NCBI RefSeq assembly: GCF_023101085.1
Contig: NZ_CP064703.1
Coordinates: 2,976,001-3,040,000 of the forward strand
DNA from: Bradyrhizobium sp. 170
Lineage (GTDB): Bacteria; Pseudomonadota; Alphaproteobacteria; Rhizobiales; Xanthobacteraceae
Direction of reading: 5' to 3'
DNA: 64,000 nucleotides
Part shown: positions 1-7,298 of the stretch, one piece after another
Layout of the letters: each line of letters begins with the position of its first letter
Position numbering within the stretch: the stretch's first letter is position 1
Notes under the pieces: generated by a model
Database searches by the model: none
Seen by the model: the letters and a program-made list of their open reading frames with translations, nothing else
What the model was told of the DNA's origin: nothing
Program-made: the position numbers and the translations under genes

Positions 1-52
1 CCGAGCGAATTCATATGAGAGTGGCCGGACAATAGCTCGAAGGGAGCGTTAA

Positions 53-757
53 ATGACCGAGAAACCAATCGCGATCGTGACGGGGGTAGGGCCGGGCACT
101 GGAGCTGCCATCGTCAAGCGCTTCTCTGCTGGCGGGTTCCGCATCATAGCGCTTGCCCGTTCAGCGGAGCTCATCAATCGCCTTGCGCAAGAGCTTCCCG
201 ATGTGCACGCGGTGACCTGCGACGTCTCAGACGAGAGCCAGGTGCGGACCGTGGTCACTGACGTAAAGCGCCGTTTTGGCGCGACCGATGTTCTCATCCA
301 CAACGCGGTCGGAGGGGGCTGGGGGAGCTTTCGCGAGATCGATCCGAAGATGCTGAAGGGCAATTTCGAGGTCAACGTGATGGGCTTGTTGTACCTGGCG
401 CGCGAAGTCGCTCCAGACATGGTCGATCGGGGCAGGGGCGCAATCCTGGTGACCGGAAACACGTCTTCGATCCGAGGCAAGGCCAATTTCGCCGGCTTCG
501 CTCCGACAAAGGCGGCGCAGCGTATTTTGGCCGAGTCGATCGCACGCGACATGGGACCTCTCGGCGTGCACGTCGGCTATGTTCTCATCGACGCCGTGAT
601 CGACACGCCCCGGATGCGCGCGCGGATGAGCGACAAACCGGATGAATTCTTCATCAAGCCTGCCGCCATCGCCGACGAATTGTACCATCTCTACGGTCAG
701 GACCGATCGGCCTGGTCATTCCTCACGGAACTGCGGCCCTTCCGCGAAAACTGGTGA
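53..757 (+). CDS. SDR-fold protein lacking the catalytic tyrosine (SDR_c10-like)
   Basis: A 234-residue short-chain dehydrogenase-like protein. The glycine-rich nucleotide site is altered (TGVGPGTG near residue 10), and the usual NNAG is HNAVGG. The YxxxK active site reads FAPTK, so Phe replaces the catalytic Tyr while Lys is kept. These deviations match the CDD subgroup SDR_c10 as I recall it. Normal SDR chemistry is therefore doubtful, and a binding or atypical reductase role is possible. The C-terminus (WSFLTELRPFRENW) has a Trp-rich ending that recurs in the protein at 5626-6405. A GAAGGGAG ribosome site precedes the ATG. It lies just upstream of a crotonase on the same strand, probably in one transcription unit. 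Cytosolic. The family call is good; the function is unknown. Confidence 0.8.
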   Translation: MTEKPIAIVTGVGPGTGAAIVKRFSAGGFRIIALARSAELINRLAQELPDVHAVTCDVSDESQVRTVVTDVKRRFGATDVLIHNAVGGGWGSFREIDPKMLKGNFEVNVMGLLYLAREVAPDMVDRGRGAILVTGNTSSIRGKANFAGFAPTKAAQRILAESIARDMGPLGVHVGYVLIDAVIDTPRMRARMSDKPDEFFIKPAAIADELYHLYGQDRSAWSFLTELRPFRENW

Positions 758-849
758 CGCCTGGCCGGTGAGAAACACGGTTACAGCGGAGGTAACGCGC
801 TTACTCATTTAGTGAGCTCCGCAGACGCAGGACTTGAAAGGTCAAGACC

Positions 850-1671
850 ATGACTGATGAGTCAATCTCGATTGATACAGGGACGGACGAACTGCTGTGT
901 GCGATCCGGGATCGCGTCGCCGTGATCACCTTGAATCGACCCGAGGCGCGAAATTCGCTGTCCGACCATCTCACGCCGGCGTTGCGCCGGATGATCAAGC
1001 GCAACGGTGACGATCCGGACGTCGGCGCACTGCTGATTACCGGCGCAGGCAGCGCTTTCTGTTCGGGCGGTGACGTCAAGGGTATGGGGGCCAGCTCTGC
1101 CGCACCGGCCATGTCATTCAGCGACAAGGTTGCGCGATTGCGGGAACGCCAGCGAACCCTGACCGGTGTACTTGTCTCGGTGCGTAAACCCACCATCGCG
1201 GCCTTGCCGGGACCGGCGGCTGGCGGCGGGCTTGCGCTCGCGCTCGCTTGCGACATTCGTATCGCAGCCGAATCCACCATCATGACGACTGGCTATGCCA
1301 GGATTGCGCTCACCGGCGATTACGGCATTTCGTGGCTATTGACCCGGCTGGCCGGGACGGCGCGTGCCCGCGAACTGATGTTTTTGTCCGAACGGATCGA
1401 TGCACGCCGCTGCGAAGCGCTGGGGCTGGTAAATCGCGTGGTGCCTGATGTTGACTTGCAGAACGAAGCGTTTGCATTGGCGAGGACGTTGGCGAACGGT
1501 CCGGCAAGCGCCTACGCCTCCATCAAGGATAATCTCGACCTTGCGCTGTCGGCTGACTTCCTGACGTCATTGGATCAAGAGGCCGAGAAGATGGTCGTTG
1601 CGGCGGGTACGGCGCAGCATGCCGAAGCCGTGCGGGCCTTTATCGAGAAACGTGCCCCCAGTTACCGGTGA
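850..1671 (+). CDS. Enoyl-CoA hydratase/isomerase family protein (PaaG-like)
   Basis: A 273-residue crotonase. It shows the two oxyanion-hole regions of the family: GAGSAFCSGGDVKG near residue 72, and PGPAAGGGLALALACD around residue 118. The segment ALTGDYGISWLLTRLAG has Asp where classical hydratases carry a Gly-rich run. This resembles ring 1,2-epoxyphenylacetyl-CoA isomerase (PaaG) and related isomerases more than fatty-acid hydratases. The usual C-terminal tail, with residues like RAFIEKRAPSYR, is present, so the gene is complete. It would act on an acyl-CoA in the cytosol, hydrating or isomerising a double bond. It follows the SDR-like gene by about 90 bases in the same orientation. The substrate cannot be named from sequence. 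Confidence 0.85.
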   Translation: MTDESISIDTGTDELLCAIRDRVAVITLNRPEARNSLSDHLTPALRRMIKRNGDDPDVGALLITGAGSAFCSGGDVKGMGASSAAPAMSFSDKVARLRERQRTLTGVLVSVRKPTIAALPGPAAGGGLALALACDIRIAAESTIMTTGYARIALTGDYGISWLLTRLAGTARARELMFLSERIDARRCEALGLVNRVVPDVDLQNEAFALARTLANGPASAYASIKDNLDLALSADFLTSLDQEAEKMVVAAGTAQHAEAVRAFIEKRAPSYR

Positions 1672-1794
1672 GACTAATCGGCTGAAGGCCCACCGAGCAG
1701 CGCTCCGATCTGGAACGTCCCGATCCGGCGCGAACCGCAAGTCCGAAACGCCTGTAGCATGAAAACGCCAAAGCCCTTCTGCTGCCGCGTTACG

Positions 1795-2394
1795 TCACTC
1801 CTCATCCGATTTGTTTTCCGGAGATGGTCCGGCAATATCCGCCACCACGGCAGCAATCAGCGATTCCGTCAGAGGATCATCCGCAATCACCCGAGACAAT
1901 ATGACAGCGCCAACCATCTCCGAGAGGATAGCGGCGGGATGTCTGCTGCCCGCAGCCCCTGGGGTCGCGGACGACAGTTTCGCAATCTGGTCGAGATAGT
2001 CTTGAATCGCCGTGACGAAGACAGCGCGGAGAGCGGGATCGTCGCGCCGCGCGGCGTCCGCGGCCAATGCCGGCAGAATGCACCCGGAACCTGGATCGTC
2101 GCGATGGGCCGATGACACATAGCGTTCGATGAGTTCGCGAAACGGATCTTGAGGCTGTTGGGCCAGTCCGTTCTTCAGCAACGCTTTCGTGTCCGCGATC
2201 GCACGTTCGCTGGCCTTGACCGCCAGATCATCCTTTGAAGCGAAGTTGCGATAAAAGCCGCCATGGGTCAGCCCGGCTGCTTTCATGATGTCGGCAACGC
2301 CGATCCCGTCGAAACCATGCTGACGCAGCAGGCGCGCCGCAGTCTCGATGATCTGCTCGCGGTTTTCCTGCGCCTTTTCTCGCGACACCCTCAT
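1795..2394 (-). CDS. TetR/AcrR family transcriptional regulator
   Basis: A 199-residue repressor. The N-terminal helix-turn-helix (residues about 10-55: NREQIIETAARLLRQHGF, then VADIMKAAGLTHGGFYRNF) is typical of TetR proteins, and GGFYRNFASKDDL is the conserved recognition-helix region. The C-terminal ligand domain carries a Cys (DDPGSGCILPALAAD) as in the TetR_C 'YcdC/NemR-like' group. The reading frame extends further upstream, but the ATG at 2394 has a GGAG site and fits the usual family length. It is divergent from the SDR gene at 2606, and the space between holds two near-identical palindromes that are the likely operators. It probably represses itself and the SDR, released by a small electrophile or acyl-CoA. 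Confidence 0.9.
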   Translation of the reverse strand: MRVSREKAQENREQIIETAARLLRQHGFDGIGVADIMKAAGLTHGGFYRNFASKDDLAVKASERAIADTKALLKNGLAQQPQDPFRELIERYVSSAHRDDPGSGCILPALAADAARRDDPALRAVFVTAIQDYLDQIAKLSSATPGAAGSRHPAAILSEMVGAVILSRVIADDPLTESLIAAVVADIAGPSPENKSDEE

Positions 2395-2483
2395 GGTTTG
2401 CTCACTCCGTTGGTAGCAGGACCGGACCTTCGTCTGATGGTCCCAACCGCGGCCGAGCGTTCTCAGATTCGCAAAAACACCGC

Positions 2484-2536
2484 TTGACATTTTTCATGAC
2501 GATCATCATCTATCAGTTAAGATGACGATCGTCATC
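2484..2536 (+). promoter_or_regulatory. Divergent promoter with two TetR-type operator palindromes
   Basis: A TTGACA -35 lies at 2484-2489 with an ATCTAT -10-like hexamer at 2508-2513. Two copies of the same dyad flank this core: ATGACGATCATCAT at 2496-2509 (one mismatch to symmetry) and the perfect 16-base palindrome GATGACGATCGTCATC at 2521-2536. The first covers the promoter spacer and the second sits just downstream of the -10. That is the expected geometry for repression by the adjacent TetR protein. Confidence 0.7.
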
Positions 2537-2605
2537 AAAAATTTGAAGCGAATGACGGCTGCCAGCCAGTTGAAGCCGACCGTTTCGTAGTCAAGAGGTA
2601 AAATA

Positions 2606-3433
2606 ATGCCTATGCTGAAGGCGCAGGCGCGCCAGAAGACCGCGTTTCTCACCGGCGCGTCGAGTGGCATCGGCAAGGCTGCTGCTGCCGCGCTGACAAG
2701 TGCCGGCTACCGCGTAATCGGAACCAGTCGGCACGCCGAGCCGGATGCGATGCGTGACGGCATCCGGATGATTGCGTGCGATGTAAGGTCAGATGAATCC
2801 GTCGCAGTCGCCGTGGCTCGGGCGCATGCCGAGCTCGGGCAGATCGATCTACTGGTCAATAATGCCGGGGTCGGGGTAACAGGCGCGGCGGAAGAAAGTT
2901 CGATCGCGCAAGTCCGTTCGTTGTTCGAGACCAATTTTCACGGCGTCGTGCGGGTGACCAATGCCGTGCTGCCGATCATGCGAGGGCAGGGTAGCGGGCG
3001 CATTCTCAATGTCGGTTCCGCGCTGGGGTTCATTCCGGCTCCCTACAGCGTTTATTATTCGGCAAGCAAACACGCGATCGAGGGATATTCGGAATCGCTC
3101 GATCATGAGGTTCGTGAGTTCGGCGTGCGCGTCGTTGTCATCGAGCCCGCTGCCACGCGCACTTCGTTTGAAGCCAGCACTGTCCCATCCGATACGCCAC
3201 TCGCCGCCTACGACGCGAGCCGCGCGAAATATCTCGTGGCGTATGAACGTGCGATGGCCGTGGCGGACACCGCTGAAAGCGTAGCCGAAACCATCGTGCA
3301 GGCGGCGCGCGATAAGACTCCGCGCCTGCGCTACCCGTCCGGCAAGGCTGCGCGGCAGGTCGCATTCGCCCGGCGTTTTGTTCCTCGGGCCCTGTTCGAC
3401 AAGATTCTGAGGTCGCAATTCGGGCTGGCGTAA
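2606..3433 (+). CDS. Short-chain dehydrogenase/reductase
   Basis: A 275-residue classical SDR. It has TGASSGIGKA (cofactor site, near residue 18), NNAGVG, a serine in NVGSALGF, and the full YYSASKHAIEGYSESL active site with Tyr and Lys. The C-terminal part (residues about 190-275) is longer than in minimal SDRs, and similar proteins are usually annotated as oxidoreductases of unknown substrate. An AGAGGT ribosome site precedes the ATG; a second Met two codons later is possible. It is divergent from the TetR gene and most likely under its control. It is followed by hydrolase and reductase genes in the same direction, so it may open a small operon for detoxifying or modifying a carbonyl compound. 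Confidence 0.87.
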   Translation: MPMLKAQARQKTAFLTGASSGIGKAAAAALTSAGYRVIGTSRHAEPDAMRDGIRMIACDVRSDESVAVAVARAHAELGQIDLLVNNAGVGVTGAAEESSIAQVRSLFETNFHGVVRVTNAVLPIMRGQGSGRILNVGSALGFIPAPYSVYYSASKHAIEGYSESLDHEVREFGVRVVVIEPAATRTSFEASTVPSDTPLAAYDASRAKYLVAYERAMAVADTAESVAETIVQAARDKTPRLRYPSGKAARQVAFARRFVPRALFDKILRSQFGLA

Positions 3434-3491
3434 TCAGCTCGTGTACTGGCGCGCAAAGAGGGAGCCGTACCATCCGGCCGAATATCCCTCC

Positions 3492-3521
3492 CATCTTGGG
3501 ATTTTCCATCTTGGGATTTTC
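3492..3521 (+). repeat. 15-base perfect tandem duplication
   Basis: The unit CATCTTGGGATTTTC occurs twice in direct succession (3492-3506 and 3507-3521), a short distance before the start of the hydrolase gene. It lies in the leader, outside the chosen coding start, so it may change leader length without harming the protein. Confidence 0.85.
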
Positions 3522-3548
3522 GGTCCGAGCCGGACAATGGAGAAAACC

Positions 3549-4412
3549 ATGGCAAGTTCTGTTGCTAAATTCGGGCGGGAGGTGCGCTACATAGATGCAC
3601 CCACTCTCTCGATAAATGTCGGGGGGACCAGTTTCGTCTACCGCGACATCGGCCCCCGGAGCGGCGTGCCGCTAATTCTTCTCAACCATTGGGGCGCGGT
3701 TCTGGACAATTTCGATCCGCGGATTGTCGACGGCCTCGCCGGCAAGCATCGCGTGATCGCGACCAATTACCGGGGTATCGGTGCGTCGGGCGGAACAGCG
3801 CCCGTGACCATCGATGAAATGGCGCGGGATGCGATTGCCCTGATCCGTGCGCTGGGCTTCGAGAAGGTCGATCTGCTCGGCTTTTCCCTCGGCGGATTTG
3901 TGGCGCAGGATATCACGCTGAAGGCACCGGACCTGGTGCGAAAACTCATTCTGACCGGCACGGGGCCGGCGGGCGGCGAAGGTATCGACAAGGTGTGGCC
4001 GGTATCCTGGCCTTTGATGATCAAAGGCTTTCTGACGCTGCGAGACCCGAAATTCTACCTGTTTTTCACGTCCACGGCCAATGGCCGCCAAGCCGCGGCA
4101 GCTTTCCTCAAACGGCTGAAAGAGCGCAAGGCAGGCCGGGACAAAGGACCTACGCCCGGCGCCTTCTTTCGGCAGCTCAAGGCGATCACTGCCTGGGGCC
4201 GGCAGGCGCCTCAGGATCTCGGAAACATTCGGATCCCCGTACTGATCGCGAATGGCGATAACGATATCATGGTGCCGACCGCAAACAGCATCGATATGGC
4301 GCGCCGTATCCCGGGCGCGCAACTGGTCATCTACGAAGATGCCGGACATGGCGGGATTTTTCAGAACCACGCCGATTTCGTGCCGAAGGCGCTGTCCTTC
4401 CTCGATGCCTGA
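3549..4412 (+). CDS. Alpha/beta hydrolase
   Basis: A 287-residue alpha/beta hydrolase fold protein. The nucleophile elbow is LGFSLGGF (GxSxG) near residue 115. The acid is likely in ANGDNDIMVP, and the catalytic His is in EDAGHGG near the C-terminus, so the triad is complete. The oxyanion strand region reads LILLNHWG. The start at 3549 was chosen because GGAGA precedes it at the right distance; longer in-frame starts have no ribosome site. No signal peptide is seen, so it is probably cytosolic. It lies between an SDR and an MDR reductase on the same strand. Possible roles are esterase, lactonase or C-C hydrolase; the substrate is unknown. Confidence 0.87.
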   Translation: MASSVAKFGREVRYIDAPTLSINVGGTSFVYRDIGPRSGVPLILLNHWGAVLDNFDPRIVDGLAGKHRVIATNYRGIGASGGTAPVTIDEMARDAIALIRALGFEKVDLLGFSLGGFVAQDITLKAPDLVRKLILTGTGPAGGEGIDKVWPVSWPLMIKGFLTLRDPKFYLFFTSTANGRQAAAAFLKRLKERKAGRDKGPTPGAFFRQLKAITAWGRQAPQDLGNIRIPVLIANGDNDIMVPTANSIDMARRIPGAQLVIYEDAGHGGIFQNHADFVPKALSFLDA

Positions 4413-4445
4413 CGCCGTGACCAGATTTCAAATTGGAGAGACGCC

Positions 4446-5459
4446 ATGAAGGCATTCGTTGTCGATAAATACAAAAAGAAAGGCGCTTTGCGCCTGGCCA
4501 ATTTGCCGGCGCCGGAGTTGCGGGACGATGATGTCATGGTTCGAGTTCACGCAACCGGTGTGAACCTTCTGGACTCCAAGGTCAGGGACGGAGAATTCAA
4601 GCTCATACTGCCGTATCGTCCGCCTTTCGTTCTGGGGCACGATGTTGCCGGCATAGTCACCAGGGTTGGCCCCAAGGTCAGGCGGTTCAAGGCGGGCGAC
4701 GAGGTTTATGCACGGCCGCGCGATCATCGGGTCGGAACGTTCGCGGAATTCATTGCCATGAATGAAGCCGACGTGGCGCTAAAGCCCAAAAACATCAGCA
4801 TGAATGAAGCCGCCTCCATCCCGCTGGTGGGGCTGACCGCCTGGCAGGCGCTGGTAGAGGTGGCCAAGCTGAAGCCCGGCCAGAAGGTTTTCATTCAGGC
4901 CGGCTCCGGTGGTGTGGGGACTTTTGCCATCCAGCTCGCCAAGCATCTCGGCGCGACAGTTGCGACGACGACGAGCACGAAAAATGTCGAGCTGGTCAGG
5001 AGTCTCGGCGCAGATGTGGTCATCGACTACAAGACGCAGGATTTCGAGAAGGCTTTGTCGGGCTACGATCTGGTCCTGCACAGCCAGGACGCCAAGACGC
5101 TTGAAAGATCTCTGCGCGTGTTGAAACCGGGTGGCCTCCTCATCTCGATCTCGGGGCCACCCGACCCCGAATTCGCAAGGGAGTTCGGGTTGAACCTGTT
5201 CCTGAAACTGGTGATGCGCCTGCTCAGTCGTGGTGCGCGCAAGAAAGCCAAAAGCCTTGGTGTGCGCTTCTCGTTCCTGTTCATGCGCGCGCAGGCACAA
5301 CAGTTGGGCGAGATCACTTCCCTTATTGAATCCGGTGTGATCCGTCCGGTGGTGGATAAGATTTTTCCGTTTGAGAAGACCGGGGATGCGCTGGCCTATG
5401 TCGAGACCGGACGCGCAAAGGGGAAGGTCGTCGTCACGGTCGCAGAGCAGAAGCCGTAG
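4446..5459 (+). CDS. NADP-dependent zinc-less MDR oxidoreductase (quinone reductase type)
   Basis: A 337-residue medium-chain reductase. It has the N-terminal GroES-like domain (GHDVAGIVTRVGPKV) and a Rossmann domain with AGSGGVGTFAIQLAKHLGA around residue 155. The cysteine ligands of zinc alcohol dehydrogenases are absent, which places it with quinone oxidoreductase/enoyl reductase-like enzymes using NADPH. GGAGAG precedes the ATG. It follows the hydrolase by 33 bases, which suggests one transcript. It probably reduces an activated double bond or a quinone-like ketone in the same pathway; specificity is unknown. Confidence 0.88.
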   Translation: MKAFVVDKYKKKGALRLANLPAPELRDDDVMVRVHATGVNLLDSKVRDGEFKLILPYRPPFVLGHDVAGIVTRVGPKVRRFKAGDEVYARPRDHRVGTFAEFIAMNEADVALKPKNISMNEAASIPLVGLTAWQALVEVAKLKPGQKVFIQAGSGGVGTFAIQLAKHLGATVATTTSTKNVELVRSLGADVVIDYKTQDFEKALSGYDLVLHSQDAKTLERSLRVLKPGGLLISISGPPDPEFAREFGLNLFLKLVMRLLSRGARKKAKSLGVRFSFLFMRAQAQQLGEITSLIESGVIRPVVDKIFPFEKTGDALAYVETGRAKGKVVVTVAEQKP

Positions 5460-5625
5460 CAACTTCACCGGATTTGCGATGCCGCGTTGCGATGTCGCTG
5501 CTTGCACAGCTTTTCGGGAAGCTCGGATCGGAGGCGATCATACCAGCGATGAATCACTGAAGAAATAGATCACAAAGGTCGTGCCGGAAAGCTTGCCGGC
5601 GACCAAACGCATCCGAGGAAGCAAC

Positions 5626-6405
5626 ATGACTCAATCCAAACGCGACACCAAAACTTCAGTACAGGACGTTGCACTCATTGTCGGCGGCGGTCCGGGCATC
5701 AGCTCGAGTTGCGCCAGGCTGTTCGCGGAAAACGGTATGCGTGTCGCCGTCGCAGCCAGGAATCCTGAGAAAGCGGTCCTTGAGACTCTCGAGAAGACGC
5801 ATGGCGTGCGTCGATACGCCTGCGATGCAAGTGAACCGGCGGCCGTGGCGCAGCTGTTCGGGAATGTCGTTCAAGACATCGGGACGCCGAGGCTTGTCGT
5901 GCATAACATCGATGGCCGGGTTCCCGGCATTTTCCGCAAGAACGTTATCGAAGCCGACCCGGTCATGGCGCTCGAAACACTTCGAAACTCGGCGTTCTCT
6001 GCGTTTCTGGTAGGTCAACAGGCCGCCCGGGTCATGCTCGGAAACGAGCCCGACGCCAATGGCGCGAAGGGAACGATCATCTTCACGAACGCCAGCGCGG
6101 CGCTCAAAGGCTTCCCGTCAAGTGGCGCCTTTGCAATGGCATGTCATGCCAAGTCCGGATTAGCGCAAAGCATGGCAAGAGAACTGATGCCGCAGGGGAT
6201 CCACATCGCGAATGTGCCGATCGACGCCGCGATCGGCTGGACTCAGGAGGACGGGACCCGCGCGCACCGGCTGGCGGGAACGACTGTCGACGACAATATG
6301 GCCGACCCTGACCATATCGCCGAAACCTATCTGCAACTGCACCGCCAGCATCGGTCGACCTGGGCGTTCGAAGTCGTGCTCCGGCCGTGGGCCGAGAAAT
6401 GGTGA
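5626..6405 (+). CDS. SDR-fold protein without catalytic tyrosine (second copy of the type)
   Basis: A 259-residue SDR-like protein. The nucleotide site reads VGGGPGISSSCARLF. The active-site lysine sits in MACHAKSGLAQSM, but the residue four before it is Ala, so the catalytic Tyr is missing. The end (STWAFEVVLRPWAEKW) parallels the end of the protein at 53-757, so the two belong to the same unusual branch, though they are clearly diverged. The start at 5626 has GAGGAAG in front; the longer GTG form has no ribosome site. It lies after the MDR gene with a 166-base gap. Redox activity is doubtful without Tyr, and a scaffold or binding role should be considered. Confidence 0.78.
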   Translation: MTQSKRDTKTSVQDVALIVGGGPGISSSCARLFAENGMRVAVAARNPEKAVLETLEKTHGVRRYACDASEPAAVAQLFGNVVQDIGTPRLVVHNIDGRVPGIFRKNVIEADPVMALETLRNSAFSAFLVGQQAARVMLGNEPDANGAKGTIIFTNASAALKGFPSSGAFAMACHAKSGLAQSMARELMPQGIHIANVPIDAAIGWTQEDGTRAHRLAGTTVDDNMADPDHIAETYLQLHRQHRSTWAFEVVLRPWAEKW

Positions 6406-6625
6406 CACGCACCTGCTTCGGTGCGGACCCAGGGGGCCATCGCAAAGAGGTTACGTTGGTTGAGTATTGACTGAGTGTCTTGAGAGGCTGCATGTCGGCA
6501 AGTCGCCGCCGATAACAGCACAGGACTGCGCTCGCGCGGTGACATCGATCCACGATGCTTATCGTCTGGCACGGCGCTAGTGGATATTCTCCGCATCGAG
6601 TAGCTTCCCTGCCGAGCTTGGCTTT

Positions 6626-7084
6626 TCATTCCTGGCGTTCCCAAATCTGCGAACGACCCAGCATTGACACGCCAATGTAGCCGCGCACGTTGAGTTTCTT
6701 GCCGCCGTCGGTCAGCTGGATTTTGCTGCTGTAGACCTTGCCATTGTCCGGATCGAGGATTCTGCCGGCGGTATATTCGGCACCGTCCTTCTTCAGGCCA
6801 CTCAGGATTACCAAGCCGAGTACCGGCACATCCTTGAGCGCGCCTTCGCATTTTTCACATTTCGGATTCCGGTCCTCGGACGGGGCGCGGAATACCTTTT
6901 CAATCTTGCCCTGCAGGGTGCCATTCGACTCCGTGATGCGGATAAGCGCTCTCGGCTTGCCGCTGGCGTCATCGACATTTCTCCACAAGCCGACAGGAGA
7001 GGCATTATCCGCCCAGGCCCCGGAGGACATGAGTGCAGCAGCCAAGGTGAGCGCGAGAACGCCTGATTGTTTCAAAATACGCAT
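6626..7084 (-). CDS. Secreted DUF2147 family protein
   Basis: A 152-residue exported protein. The signal peptide is clear (MRILKQSGVLALTLAAAL, ending SGAWA). The mature part begins SPVGLWRNVDDASGKPRALI, continues with GTLQGKIEKVF and ends GYIGVSMLGRSQIWER. These are the hallmarks of DUF2147, a periplasmic calycin-like family of unknown function. CEKCEG provides a Cys pair. The ATG at 7084 has GGAG eight bases upstream; a TTG five codons earlier is also in frame. It is divergent from the acyl-CoA synthetase gene. Family members often sit beside lipid or aromatic acid genes, but no activity is known. Confidence 0.85.
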   Translation of the reverse strand: MRILKQSGVLALTLAAALMSSGAWADNASPVGLWRNVDDASGKPRALIRITESNGTLQGKIEKVFRAPSEDRNPKCEKCEGALKDVPVLGLVILSGLKKDGAEYTAGRILDPDNGKVYSSKIQLTDGGKKLNVRGYIGVSMLGRSQIWERQE

Positions 7085-7181
7085 TCCGATGGTCTCCAAG
7101 GTGGGTGAGTCAATTCCAAATAGGAATTAAATATGGTGGCAGAAATATCCTTTTTTCTAGTTCGATGGATAACCATCCGCC

Positions 7182-7210
7182 TTGACAGTTCTATTTTAGA
7201 ACTATTTACT
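7182..7210 (+). promoter_or_regulatory. Promoter with operator dyad in the -35/-10 spacer
   Basis: TTGACA (7182-7187) and TTTACT (7205-7210) are 17 bases apart. The spacer is almost filled by the perfect inverted repeat AGTTCTA-TTT-TAGAACT (7187-7203). A second dyad, GATGG-ATAA-CCATC (7164-7177), lies just upstream. Together they suggest a repressor-controlled promoter for the acyl-CoA synthetase operon. The protein that binds is not obvious here. Confidence 0.6.
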
Positions 7211-7298
7211 TGACCGGCCAATGGAAGTGAAGGGGCGGACCTGCCGGTTTGAAGGGGGCCGCGCAGCGCTCCCGAAAACAAGGCGCGAGGAGGGTGGC

